Assembly (NCBI RefSeq): GCF_905220365.1 | Contig: NC_061140.1 | Location: 9,736,501 to 9,800,500 of the forward strand | Reading direction: 5' to 3' | Length of the DNA stretch: 64,000 bases | From: Vanessa cardui | Lineage: Eukaryota > Arthropoda > Insecta > Lepidoptera > Nymphalidae | Part shown: positions 47,701 to 60,879 of the stretch, one piece after another | How positions within the stretch are numbered: position 1 is the first letter of the stretch | Layout of the letters: the number at the start of each line of letters is the position of its first letter | Made by a program: the position numbers and the translations under genes | The notes under the pieces: model-generated | The model's database searches: none | The model's input: the letters and a program-made list of their open reading frames with translations, nothing else | What the model was told of the DNA's origin: nothing

Positions 47701-48065
47701 AGTACTTCTCCGAACCAAGAGCATAATTAACATATTTTTAAAAAAATAACGGTGGTTTGTAAAATAACATGATAGTATAAGTCAACATAATCGTATTTTT
47801 TTATTTTTTGTTACGGCCATTAAGTACGCCTGTACTCTTTGACAGATAAATTGATACGATGTAAACGATTGTAAGTGATAGAAGAGATAAGGGATAACTG
47901 TCGTTATAATGAATGAACATCCGTTAGATTCACCGCTTTATTTTATTGTGATTTAGTTTTAACAACCATATTTGCATATACAAACTTTTTGCAAGTACGA
48001 ACTGTTTAACTCCTTTATATCTAAAACTATTTTACTATGATTTGGTTCTTGAGACTAGTTGCCGG

Positions 48066-48353
48066 CAGAGTCGGATTTAAAGTTCTGGAGGCCCCGGGGC
48101 CACAAAGAAGTGAGGGCCCTAGACAAACAGAAGCGTGAACACTCTAATAATTATATAATTATTATGAATTAATTAGTTTTTTTTATTTCAATCAGTAAGC
48201 TATGATTTGTTTCGTCTTTGTATCGGTAACTTTTAAAATATTAAATAGTAACATTATTATAATTTGACTATATCTCAGTATTTGTTAACTGGCTAAAAAC
48301 TGTGGAGGCCCCAGGGCAGTTGCCCCGGTTGCCCTCCCCTAAATACGGCCCTG
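48066..48353. mobile_element. hAT-like non-autonomous element with perfect TSD
   Basis: 288 bp with inverted ends CAGAGTCGGATTTA and TAAATACGGCCCTG, the classic hAT style, flanked by the 8-bp duplication GTTGCCGG (48058-48065, 48354-48361). GGAGGCCCC blocks lie just inside both ends. No transposase. Confidence 0.92.
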
Positions 48354-48549
48354 GTTGCCGGTTCCGTTTCCGTTTAGGTACAATCAACATTGTATTAAAC
48401 TACTTCCCGATAACAAAGTTACTTCCCTAGCGGGTCCAATTTAAATCCACCCACCCAAAATATATTAACAAAAATTTCATCAAAATCGGTCCCGCCGTTT
48501 TGATGGTTCAGTTACACAAATACGAACAGTAGTAGATTTATATAAATAC

Positions 48550-51419
48550 ATATAATGGCGGAATCAAAAATTTATATACTATAGAAGTGATATGATATCT
48601 CGGAAATATTTTTACCGTATTTCATAACTTTATTGCAATATAATGCAATCAAATAAAATAATCGCACTGAACATGTACCGATTTAATATGTAGTTCGGCC
48701 CGTGCTGTTTTTTTTTTCTTACGAAATTAGTCGTCTGGCGTCGCTTTAGCGGTATTGTCGCTATCACGCTGTTACTTTTTAGCGGCGAGTGGCGATAACG
48801 TTTTAATAGCCACAAAAAATCTTAAAAAATAAAGTGTAACTTTCGGAGGAAATCAAGTTAAAATATTTTTCTCGTCTGATATGTGAATAAGTGTGAAGTG
48901 TCATCTTATTGTATTTTGTTATCTGTTCACTATATTTGTCCTTATTTTCACTATTTGAATTATTTTTGTGTGACAAAAGATTTAAAAATATTATAATAAC
49001 AGTACGCGAGTTGAAACTGTGTCGTTTAGTAAATATTATTGAAAATATTAATTTTGTTAGCAATAACCTACTTTCTCTCATTATTTTTGTGAGGTTAAAC
49101 CTACATATATGTCAAAATTGTCAATTCCATGTTTTGATTTTCTTAATTCAGAAAACGGTGAGCAATTTTTAAAATGATTCATCCGTAATAATAAATACGT
49201 GAAAATACGGAATGAATCTGTCAATTGATATGTGAAACCAAAATGATAAATAATAATAGCGTAACTAGCACTGACTGGTGATCTAATCAGAAAACAGTAG
49301 GAACAACAGTGAATGTGTGTTTAATATTTTAGATAAAGTGAATTGGACACCGAATTTTAAATATATAATTGTTAACAAGAACATTTTTATCACAAACCAA
49401 GAATATAAAGGATACGTATAATCTAGAGAGGTAAGTGAAAGTAATCATTTTATATTTGGTTTAAAAGGTGTTATTAATTAATGTTAATAATATATTTTTA
49501 ATTCTTTAGATTTAAGCATAACATCCTCCCAAAAGTCCTGAATCCTATGTTTCAAGAAAACAATGAAATAAAATACATAATCAAGTATTATCCGTTAATT
49601 TCTTGCTCAAGTGACTTTACCTTGTAATTTTATTAATAATCTTATTAAAGAGTAAAGTAAATCTATTTTTTAATTAATTTGAATAAAAAGTTTGAAACAC
49701 TTAATGAAAAAATGTTTTATTTGTTACAAGTAGTAGTATATATATAAACAATGTATTTTTGTTAATTATATTTATGTTATTGCTTACAATAACATATATA
49801 ATTTATGTTACAAATATTAAAAAAAATATTTAATTGATCGCCATAAATGTGCAAATGTTAGAAACAATAAACAAAACAGTGTTTTTCTTATATTACTGTT
49901 GACATAAAAATATTTATAATTCTGAAATATTTTAAAAAACATTTTCACAGTTTAACATAATATTCAATCACATTATTTTATTTAACTTATTGTTTAATCA
50001 GTACAGAAGTGTGGAATAACAATTATTTTCTTATCTACCCTTTTTATCTAAGCATTTATTTTACGGTAATAGAAAAAAAAGAACTCAATTATTTCTCTTA
50101 TATTATTGGCCACAAAACATTTAAATATCAATATATATCATTTGCATTCTGTTTAACATATAAGTCAGCCCAATTAGCTAACTTATTTGTATAATTATAT
50201 TTCATACTCTTGAAAAGTTTTATGGTTTCCGATACATTCAATAAACTTACTCTTCAGATTATTTTTTTGTTTTGCAGTTTAACACAACCAACCTCAAGAT
50301 CATCACAGTTCCTTATCAGCAATGTAAATGATAGATATATATTTCTTAGTAATATCTAGGAGTGTTGACCCCTTACCTTCAGGTCGCATCTGTCAACCAA
50401 AACAAAATAATATAATCTCTCAAATAAGCCAAATACAAGAATGATGCTGCACCCAATGCTATTTACGTACTTTCAACTGTAAGATTTAAAAAACATAGAG
50501 ATGTAAAATATTAACTCTTAGTGGATTTGCAAGGATAGTAAATAATTATATGTAAATAAATATTTAAAAAAGTCTTAAAATGAACAAAACATACAACTCG
50601 AAATTATTATTTTAATCAAAATAATACCACATACAATTAATCTATTGACTACTTTTAATTTTCAATCGTCATTTAAAAATGTGTTTTATCAGTTATTTAG
50701 CACCTTAATAGTCAATTTATAGGCAATAAACTTAACTATTCAAAAAGTAATAGCATCGATAATAGTATTTACTTCACTTTCCTACTGATAAAAATTTTTA
50801 CACCCATTCTAATTAGTTATTGTGTGGAGGTTTAATGTTAATTGTTTTTGTAAAACTGTATTTAATTTTAATATGAATAATAGATAAACTGATATTTATG
50901 TAAGTTTATTGTACACTAATTAACATCCCCATAGTTACTACAGTGATTGTTCAATAGGTATTAAGCATGATATAGTAGAATTCGAGCATGTTTCATGTCA
51001 AATTTAGTTCAGCAGTTCAGCGGTAAAATAGCAACAGACAGACAAGTCGCTTTTACGGATATAACATTAGTAAAGAGGTATAGATTAAATTTACTTGATT
51101 AAATGTATGTTTTTATTTATCAACTGTTGAGTACACTCATAGTATTAAAAACATAAAAGGTAAAAAAAACACATTTGCACCATTTTTATTGCCTTTGTAA
51201 ATAACATATGAAGCTGTCAGTGACATTAAAATTCTCTAGACTATATTTTAAAAGCACATGTTCCAACATACATAGAACTTCCTTATAAGTAAAACAATAC
51301 CTTGTTTATTTTAGTTATTACTATAAAAATTTAACAATGACAATGATGCCTTGTTTCCTTATTTAACAATAAATATTTAACTTTATTAGGATTTATAAGA
51401 GTTACCCGAGTAGTTAGTA

Positions 51420-51420
<1 letters not shown>
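48550..51420. other. AT-rich DNA without a supportable gene
   Basis: A donor-like GTAAGTGAAAG at 49431 and an acceptor-like TTTTGCAG at 50279 occur, but no coding exon can be built between or after them. Confidence 0.4.

Positions 51421-51422
<2 letters not shown>

Positions 51423-51514
<92 letters not shown>
51423..51514. repeat. (TA)46 microsatellite
   Basis: About 92 bp of uninterrupted TA. Confidence 0.97.
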
Positions 51515-51517
<3 letters not shown>

Positions 51518-53738
51518 TAGTAAAGCTATGTGAGTCTTCCTCTTTTAAATGTCAATAAGTGATGAAGAAATTTAAGAAATCAGTGTTTAACTAGACATCC
51601 CATTAAAGTGTGACAATATAAAATTTAAAAAATAAACAGTGTTACTATTTTATTATTATTTTTTTTATTTGTAAGTATATTGATTTAATGCTGGATTTTA
51701 TCTTCATCTTTAAGTTAGGTCTCTTCTAATTATTTATAAAATGTGATTTTATTGTTTTGTGATTTGTTGCGAAGAATAGTATAATTTAATTGAAAGTGCA
51801 TACTTCACAGGCATATAACATCAATAGCTTGAAAGTGATTTAAAGTTTTTAAAGTAATTAATATATTGCGGTTGTATCAGATTTATTTTAAGACTTTCAC
51901 TTAGTCACACTATCATGCAGGTCAGTAAATAAGTCTTTAGTCTAGTTTTTATAATACCTACTTTTACTTAGTCTACACGTTCGTTTCCGCGCTTTTTGAT
52001 ATAAAAAATAGGCTAACCCACAAATTATGTTATTATCTGTATCTACAAAATCTGTAATAGTTGCTCCGCTGCATGAAAAATAAAATAAAAAAGCAACGAC
52101 TTAGAACAGGAAGCACTTCGCTTTTATTAATATTAAGTACCATTACAATCTTACGAGATACAATTTTCGATAAGATCACACACTGTAAATACCATTATTA
52201 CTTACATAATTTAATTTAATTTTTGTATGTATTTACAGTTTTTGTTAGGTTTGTAACTAAACGTACAATAGACGTAAACATGGCCGAATGGTATATCCGT
52301 GAACTAGTGGAACAGTTGATTTCCTGCTTCACACGCCATTTTATTTCTTGTTATCAATCTGACACGTACATTGTAAACAAAATGATTCCGAGATCTTTTT
52401 TATATCGTTCAATTGTTACAGACTAAGTATCAACATTTACTAGACTTATTTCTATTTTGTCTTGAAAGCGCGCTTTGAGCCAGCAAAAATTCATATTGTA
52501 TCGGGCATACTTTTTATGCATCTACAACAATCACTAGTACTGCAGTAGACAGTAATAGTAATAATAAATCAGTAACGCAAAGTGTATCTTGCATGCTATA
52601 TGCAATAGAAAGAGACAAAACATCTAATTTTGTACTTAGCAACCTGTAAATGTATTGTTGGACTGGACTGGTTTCATAATTTGGTAAATTTAGGTACGTT
52701 TTTCCTCCTATTTGATGTTTTTTTTTTTCATAGTCCTCTAGTTTCCATTGACACTCGACTGATTTATGAAGCAAATTACATATACTTACATATGTTTGAC
52801 TATCTATTTGGAGAAGAGGTTTTTCGTAAATTAAAAATATAATAAATACTAATCTTTATTTTTTTATTAAAGGACCCTTTTGAAGGATCCTAGATTATTT
52901 TGTAATTAATTATTTGTCTCGCTATCGTATCAATAATCTATAGCATCGAGTAGAAAACGAAAAAACGCATGTATTGTAATACATTAAAGAATATTTCGTG
53001 ATTTATTTTTGTAGAGAAAATTTTATTTTTATAATTAATCACAACCCTTGAAAATCGTAGTTATACTCAATATTTTATATTAACGCCACAAGATATGAAA
53101 AAAAAACAAGCGAACCTTGCGGTATTCGAATATGATTTGTAACATATGACATACTTTGGAAATAAGCAACAATAATACATAAAACATGGTCTCCGAAAAT
53201 GGATAAGTAACGTCTGATGGCCATCTCTAGCGTCTCGCACGCTTATTGGTTAAATCAAATAGCTACTTTCACGCAATCACTCCCACAGATTGCAAAACAG
53301 GTAAACGAGAAAAAAGATCTTATACATACATACTATATTTGCACTACTAACTTATCAAACACAAGGATCACAAATCCTATAAAACAATGTTACACAGGTC
53401 CAATTAGTTAAAATTATTTTCGAGCAACAAAAGTGTAGACGCTCCCAAATTTCAAACTTCGAACATCTATTGAAAACTTTTTAAAATAAATGTGTAATGA
53501 TGTTTTGGTAACCGAATTTGGAACTTAAATTCAGGACCTCGAAATATGCAATCTTAAGACTTAGCCACTGAAAGAAATTGTCTTTGGGCATTCGATTCGA
53601 GTCTTGATAACTTCCATTATTCGTCTTTTTTAAATACTTGATATCTAGAGTACAATGGAAATATACTGTGATAGATGAACTTTTATAACCAAAATGATAA
53701 TCGTATTGATTGACAATCGATTATAATTGACTCGTTTA
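51515..53738. other. AT-rich DNA without a supportable gene
   Basis: A small frame at 52280-52426 has a good ATG context (AACATGGC) after an acceptor-like TTTACAG, but no family resemblance and no downstream exon. Confidence 0.4.
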
Positions 53739-53855
53739 ATTTGCGAATATTGTAATTTATAATTTTATCTGGTAAATATATAATTAATCTTGATTAGATA
53801 TTAATATCTAATCAAGATTAATTACATATTACTATAAATTACAATATTCGCAAAT
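53739..53855. repeat. 117-bp AT-rich palindrome
   Basis: Outer arms ATTTGCGAATATTGTAATTT... (53739-53761) and complement (53833-53855); the centre 53781-53824 is a perfect 44-bp palindrome built on TAATTAATCTTGATTAGAT. Confidence 0.85.
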
Positions 53856-53859
53856 TTAG

Positions 53860-54990
53860 AAATAAAATTATCAAAATTATTCAGGAATCTGTAGTTTTCC
53901 TTTAATTATAACGAAGGTGTATTTTTACTACAGATTTGTTAATTTCAGGTATTTATTAATGACTTGGCGACGAATAACTCGCATAAAATTCATAAGCGTT
54001 ACCTTTTGCGGTATTTATTGTTTCTGTTATCGCAATTCTACATTCTCGTTAAAGAAAAATATTATTGCTACGGGTAATAAAGATTTTAGGTAAATTTTCT
54101 TACAAGCTAAATTAATAAAAACAATTTTATGGCTATTTACGTAATTAGTGGCAACAGTGGATATATATGATATACTAATTACCACCCGCGTGTTGGGGTA
54201 CTTAGAACCTATAGTCACAGGTTTTATGTGCAAAAATGTAACTTGCTTTCTTCACTAATTTTATCAAATTCAAACTGCTGGATTTGGATGTGAGTAGTAT
54301 GGTAACTAATTTTATCAAAAGGTTTGGTTTGAATGTCTGACAAAGTTACTGTCGCTAAAATACATTCATTATCCGTTAATAATCTAAATTTGAAATGTGT
54401 GAAACTGCGAAGCACCGATACCTACTTATAAAACCTTCTTTGTAATATGGTTTAATATTCAGCTATGGATTACAAAAAAATATATTTTATAATCTATCTT
54501 CCATCTCAATCTGTACAAAACTGCATAAGAACTAGAATGATATAAAGACCTATGAATGTAAAATGTTTAATTACAAATTAGTATTCAAATTTAAGATGAG
54601 ATTTGTATTATAATAAGAATAATGTATTCATCGATAAGTTTATGGAAACTCGAAACGAATATGTCGTCAGGTTTATTACTTTATTTATCAAAGAAATGTT
54701 ATATTTAGTATTATTGATTAAAACGTGTCAACTGATGAGATTGATGAGATAGTGATTATTAATTAATTTTTATCGATTAACTGATCGCAACTGATTTATC
54801 TTCAGTCTAATCGACATTTAGGATTAATAAAGGTGACTTTTAAATTAAAAAAATAAAACAATATTACGTACAGATAATGTAGTCACTGTTTCAGGGCATT
54901 GTAAACTAGTATTTTAGGTCTGTTACAAATATCGGTAATGATAATTTGTATATAATGAAGTCTGTGCACCCTTTAACAAATAAAAAAAAG
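53860..54990. other. AT-rich DNA, no feature seen
   Basis: No gene or repeat recognised. Confidence 0.4.
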
Positions 54991-54997
54991 TAAAAGT

Positions 54998-55280
54998 AAC
55001 AGCCTGTAAATTTCCCACTGCTGGGATAAGGCCTCCTCTTCCATTAAGTAGAGGGTTTGGAACATATTCCACCACGCTGTTCCGATGCGGGTTGGTGGAA
55101 TGCACATGTGCCAGAATTTCGATAAAATTAGACACATACAGGTTTCCTCACGATGTTTTCCTTCACCGCCGAGCACGAGATGAATTATAAACACAAATTA
55201 AGCACATATATATATAGTGGTGCTTGCCTAGGTTTGACCACGCTATCATCGGTTAAGATGCACCCGTTCTAACCACTTTA
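54998..55280 (-). mobile_element. SINE-1, near full length
   Basis: ACAGCCTGTAAATTTCCCAC to TAAGATGCACCCGTTCTAAC; a TATATATATAG stretch interrupts the tRNA-like head. Confidence 0.85.
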
Positions 55281-55564
55281 ATAAGTGACAAATATAATAA
55301 AATAAAGCAACAAGATCTGTATACTGCTATATACTGTAGAGAGATCACAATTGACATCCAGAACTCATGGGGCTTCGAATGAAAGCCCGCACTTCTGTCT
55401 AGAGGCAATCCAGACAGTCGTGTAGGTTGTGAAAAGATTGTATTTAAAGAGCATCTTCTGTCTCACCTTTGTAATTAATTTTCTAAAAAAAAACATACAT
55501 CCCATAGCCATTCATTTATTACGTAACATTATTTTTATAACTTTTTGAAAAAGTAAAAAGTAAA

Positions 55565-55810
55565 GTAAAAGTATTCAACTCAAACTCAAATTGCTTTATT
55601 CAATATACAAGTATTACACTTTCTTATTGCTGGTCAATTGAAACAGTACCACCGGTTCGGAAAAGAAAATACCCTGACCTGAGAAGAACCGGCGAAAGAA
55701 ACTCCGCGGATGTTTTTTTGTCTCATGTATTATATTAACAAATTAAATGAAATGAAATAGCCAGGAGGCGATCGTTTCATTCCAAAGGTGTGCTATCAAT
55801 CATAAACTCA
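55565..55810 (-). mobile_element. solo 3' end of the Jockey-like LINE family
   Basis: Close match to 7175-7400: GGTCAATTGAAACAGTACCA, GAGAAGAACCGGCGAAAGAA, GCCAGGAGGCGATCGTTTCA. Confidence 0.78.
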
Positions 55811-57460
55811 TTAATTGTATAATAAACTTTTGCACACAAGCGTTCCTTAATAATTTTTTATAAATTTGGCAGCAGAGGCATTTTGAACGCTTTCTGGGAT
55901 ATTATATTTATTACGTAAGAATCTAAAGGAAAAAATAAATAAATGTGTGATTTTTTTCAATTTTAATTTCAAAGTAACCATTTTTTTGATTGTACGTAAG
56001 AACTATCGACCTCACCCCCTTGTAAGAAAACATAAGACATTGTCGCCCCACTAGATCGTCTTATGTAGTAAATGAATGATCCCATACAGAGAAGAAATTT
56101 AATGATATAATCATGACAAAAAAAAACAACAAAAGAAAAATAAATTGTAAAGATTAAGTACATTATTAATTGGTACATGTACCTAATATACTGGATACAA
56201 TGAAAACCGGCGTTTGCATCGTTTCAGCGGCGATGGCGATTAATTGTAGAATCGTATGAAAAAATACAAGGGCGATTTTATTAGTCATGTGACAATAATT
56301 AATTACGTTGTGTATGACATACGTTCCAGTGTTATAAAAACGTATGACATATATACGTATTGTATATAACAAATCACCTCGCGAGATTATACATGAAAGA
56401 TTAGCATATATATAGTCAATATATAGGTAGTAACCGATGAATCATTTTACAATAAAACGTGTATGCTATTAAATTTTGATACTTTAATCTTTCGGTTACG
56501 TAAGAATTATCGTAAGTGCAATTTACTTTGATAGATTTGAAGGAAAAATCACGCGTTAAATTGTAAGCAATATGCTACGGTTGAAACTCATACTAAAGAT
56601 TCGAATGTTATTTAAATTTCTACGGTGATACATAAGTTGAACCTGCGGCTTTACCCATGCGAAATTTACCATACCGATAGCACATAAACCGTCGATCCCC
56701 ATTTTACGCTCTCCAGGGGCGAATTAAATTAAAAAAAACTTCATCTAAATCGGCTCAGCGTTTTAAGCGTGAAGACGTAGTGGACCGAGTTACTTTCGCA
56801 TTTACGATATTAGCATGGCTGATATTGATTTATCTGTGACGGTTTCATTTGAAACAGTAATCTCTTGCTATACTAAGTACACTACAGAATTTGTCTATCT
56901 ACGACATCACATTAGAAACTTCTAAAGTTATAAGTGTTTCTCATATTGACCATGTATTATATACAAAAATCTACCTCACGAATCACTCTAATTATTAAAA
57001 AAAATTGCATCAAGATCAGTTGAGTAATATTAAAGATCGTACGTAGGGTAAGACAGCGGTGGAAGACTTTGTTTTATGCTATGTAATCATGCTGATGAGT
57101 CGATGAGACTGCTCTATATGAATCCTATTAAGTAGTTAAAATCGGAAATTAATGTAAACTAAAAGCGATAAAAGTACATATATAATGTCAACGAATTATC
57201 GTTAATATATATACTCGTGTTATTAATTAATAAGTTGAGCGAAAAAATTTTCTCCCAATGTGTCACAACATTGACTTAATGCTCCATACTACCATTTATT
57301 GTACACTAAGATGCTCGCAGAATAACGTCTAGTTTAAAGAGACTCGTTCTAATTTTTTTTTAATAAATAATGGCGTTTATCTGTTCTTGTCATGTACGTA
57401 CATACACACATAAAAATCACGTTAAACAAAAATTGTATTATATTATTAAACATTATTTAG
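55811..57460. other. AT-rich DNA with old repeat traces
   Basis: 56645-56830 resembles a dispersed lepidopteran repeat (AAATCGGCTCAGCGTTTTAA). No gene seen. Confidence 0.35.
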
Positions 57461-57462
57461 GC

Positions 57463-57715
57463 ATTGGTGGACTTTGTGCCAGCTCTTCTGGGTAGGTACC
57501 ACCCACTCATCAGATAATCTACCGCTAAACAGCAGTACTCAGTATTGTTGTTCTGTTTCAAGAGTGAGTAAGCCAAAGTAACAACAGGCGTAAGGGACAT
57601 AACATCTTAGTTCCCAAGATGGTGGCGCATTGGCGATGTAAGGAATGTCTATGAGTGATGGTAACCAATTACCTTAAGGTCGATTTACTCGTCCGCAAAC
57701 CTATATAATACACAA
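57463..57715 (-). mobile_element. Metulj-like SINE, near full length
   Basis: GGGTAGGTACCACCCACTCA, AACATCTTAGTTCCCAAGAT and GGCGATGTAAGGAATG, ending at CCTATATAATACACAAT. Confidence 0.78.
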
Positions 57716-58209
57716 TAAAAAAAAACATAAGAAAAATATATAGTAGATACATATTCAAACGTAAAATTTAAATTTCTAGTTTTCCATTATAAAATGATAC
57801 GCGTATATTTAACATTTTGTTTATGAACCAAAGATAGCGTCAACAGTTTCTTAGATCTGACATGAATGTCTATTTTCAATTTTCTCTTTGTTAGTAAGAT
57901 ATACGTTCTTATACTTCTATACTATACTATACTAGCATGATCTAACAATATTAAACGATTATTCACGATCAACCGCGTAATTAAAGACAATTGGAAATGA
58001 TCTTTGTGGTAATTATAATTGGCTGCATTCTGAAACGCATGTCGCATTAACGAACGTATCTTAACGTTGAAAATATATCATGCTTAATGTCTTTATGTAC
58101 GATACGATACTTGTTCAAATATTGTTTGTCTGTTCATCTAAATTAAAAGTAGATACATTATTACGTTTTAATTCGAAGTATTGTGTCCAAAGTTATTAAT
58201 ATACATATG

Positions 58210-58432
58210 TTTTAAATATGAGACAATATCACATACATTCTCTGATCCCAATGTAAGTAGCTAAAGCACTTGTTTTATGGAATATCAGAAGGAACGACGG
58301 TACCTCAAACACCCAGACAACATAGAAAATTAATGGTAATCAACATCGACTCGGCCGGGGATCTATCCCGGGACCTCGGAGTCCCACGAAAACCGGCGTA
58401 CACACCATTCGACCACGGAGGTCGTCCAAGTT
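58210..58432 (-). mobile_element. SINE-2 (tRNA-headed), copy 2
   Basis: Matches 14335-14590 over the TCTGATCCCAATGTAAGTAG body and the GACCTCCGTGGTCGAATGGT head. Confidence 0.78.
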
Positions 58433-58661
58433 ATCGTGGATTAATTGTTTTTCCAAGTTTTTATTTAACTTACGTTAGTATCTTTTTGCAAAAGTAGGTA
58501 CTTCAAACCTGTTTCGGTTTATCAAACCGATTGCGTTGTAGGCTTGCTAATTTTTTTGGTGCGTGTAAAATAATTTTAAAAGGTATAGTTTTTTTAACGA
58601 CAAAGTTCTTTTATTTTCAGAAATCGTAAGGAAAACACATTACGCCTTCAGACGGCCTATT

Positions 58662-58700
58662 CCTCTCTCTCTCTCTCTCTCTTTCTCTTTCTCTTTCTTT
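58662..58700. repeat. (CT)n microsatellite
   Basis: CT run passing into CTTT units. Confidence 0.9.
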
Positions 58701-59846
58701 CAATCTTTTCGAATCCGGCATTTAGTGTTATGCAATATTATTTAATACATGCAATATTGTTTGAATTGAAATGTTTGATTACAATTTTGCATAGCCATCA
58801 TTTAACTCAAACATTGATAATTTATTTAATACATAATATATGTATAGTGAAATCAATTTTGTGTACCATACCAACTCTTAATCCGATGACGTAAAAATAA
58901 TTAAACTATCAATTGTTTCTTCAAGCGTTAAGCTGGCTCTTGTCGAAAGCGGAAAGAGTTATAAGCGTATTTGGTTACACGGACCTAAATAAACATATAT
59001 ATGATATGAACCACAGCTGTTACGATTCATTGCTTACCGATCCTATTGATATACGTGATTTCTATTGTACCGCATTCAATGTATAAAATAATCTAATGGT
59101 CCAAGAATATTTTTAACATATAGGAGATATAAAATTAATAATTGAAATAAGACATATTACATAATACATTGTCATCCACTGCACGAATTAACTAACCCGT
59201 ATTGGAGCAGCATGGTGAAATTCGTTTTAAGCATTCTCGAAGGAAGAGAGGGTCGATATCTCAGTTCATTAGTGGTAAATTTATTTTTACTTAAGACTAT
59301 CCCCTATATAACACTTTAAAAATACTACTCTTATTATTATACTACTTATGAACTACGTAAAGGTGAAAGTTGTGTAAACAATACACAAACATATTATACA
59401 TATGTTTTAAAAAATATTAACAGTACAAAAGCCTATTTCACAATGCTAAAATTAAAGTGATAATTATTGTAATCAGTATATATTATGCGTTTGAAAATTG
59501 TTATTTATAACGAAAGTAGAAAATAATACTTAATTTATTCAAAAAATCCATACATGAAAATGCATTTTTTAAAACGTTTGTAACGTGACACAAAACGCTC
59601 CTGATTCGCCGGGCTTATGATGAAGTTACTTGCTTGTTAACCTTGCTTGCCTACAATATGTACTACAGATTAAAATATAGGCAAGTGACGTCACCGACCT
59701 CATTGCAGCGCCATATCGTCCAAATAGCGTTTTCACGCGCTATTTAAATATGAAATTTTTAATATGATCTTTTTCGGCAAATATGTAGGTACTAGAAGTA
59801 AAAAAATAATATTAACTGCTTTCCTTAACGTCTACTAAATAATATA

Positions 59847-60131
59847 TAAATTTTTATAAATAAAAAAAACCGCCTTCAAAAATGAACTAAAAAGAAAAAA
59901 ATAATCAGTTACATTCATATCCAATTTACGATTTTTTAATCACCTCTCAAAGTCGGTGCCAACATTGCTAATATAGGTACATAATACATACATACAAAAA
60001 CTAAATCTATTTATTGGCACCGACTTCAAAAGGTGATTAAAAAATCGTAAATTGGATATGGATGTAACTGATTATTTTTTTCTTTTTAGTTCATTTTTGA
60101 AGGCGGTTTTTTTTTATTTATAAAAATTTAT
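59847..60131. repeat. foldback element, arms about 116 bp
   Basis: Arms 59847-59962 and 60014-60131 are nearly perfect inverted repeats around a 51-bp loop. The outer ends carry AACCGCCTTCAAAAATGAAC; the loop-proximal ends carry AGTCGGTGCCAA. Same design as the foldback at 23488-24076. Confidence 0.85.
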
Positions 60132-60479
60132 TTAATGCTTTTCAGTGTTGTTTTGTTATTTATAATTACAATTGGTAGTGTTTGTCATTCACTTTATTAT
60201 ACTCAGTACATTTCGGCTTTCGACTCTGAACATAACTCAACGCCGTTTCAATACGATGTGGACTGCAACTCAAATTAAGCGTTACCTAAGTTACAATAGC
60301 CTAATGTTAACAGCTCATCGTCAATTAGACAATACCATTTTTCCCGATGCAATGCCGTTAAACATTGAGGAATTCTCCTGGTAGTCCACCATCAGCTAGA
60401 CTTCATCATAGGCATTTACTAACATCAATTGCTTGGCGACTATCTTATAGAAATAGAACTAAACCCGTAAAATAGTTAC

Positions 60480-60837
60480 TTAGGTACTAATAGGTTCTAA
60501 TTATCAGTTGTGGTCTTCATCATCAGTTCTACTTCATCAAATGTCACTTTTCGTGAGCATATGACCAAGGCACTTTGAATAAAACCAAAATCACTATAGG
60601 TGTGCCTATAAAATTTGAGGAGTTCCCTCGATTTCTCCAGGATCCCATCATCAGATCCTGATCTCCTGACAATGGGACCACCTGTAAAACATGCCCTTTC
60701 AAACAAAAAAAGAATTGTCAAAATCGGCCCAGCCATCTTCGAGTAATTCGGTAACATACATAAAAAATAAAAAAAAAAAAAAAAAAAGGCCCCGACGAAT
60801 TGAGAACCTCCTCCTTTTTTTGAAGTCGGTTAAAAAT
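60480..60837 (+). repeat. dispersed repeat ending in CTCC...GAAGTCGGTT
   Basis: Contains an A-rich run at about 60768-60787 and ends with TTTGAAGTCGGTT. The 3' part matches the repeat at 25040-25193 (AATCGGYCCA, an A-rich stretch, GACGAATTGA, CCTCCTCCTTTTT, GAAGTCGGTT). This ending is common in lepidopteran repeats; the class is uncertain. Confidence 0.6.
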
Positions 60838-60879
60838 GGATTTAAAAAAACAGTCAAATAGCCTAATACTATGAATTAA

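Larger units (their letters stand above)
59429..60866. mobile_element. copy 2 of the TIR element, carrying a different 1-kb insertion
   Basis: The reverse complement matches copy 1 from the AGGCTATTTGACTG end (60853-60866) through 60838, then again from about 59845 to 59429. The intervening 59846-60837 block, bounded by ACCGCCTTC and GAAGTCGGTT ends, is absent from copy 1. The mag-like element is absent here. Confidence 0.65.

Noticed and set aside
49340..49440. First exon of a further gene with donor at 49431
   Set aside because: A good GTAAGT donor alone; no coding exon could be joined to it in the remaining window.
52280..52426. Small gene starting at the AACATGGC context
   Set aside because: 48 codons, no recognisable domain, no downstream exon.
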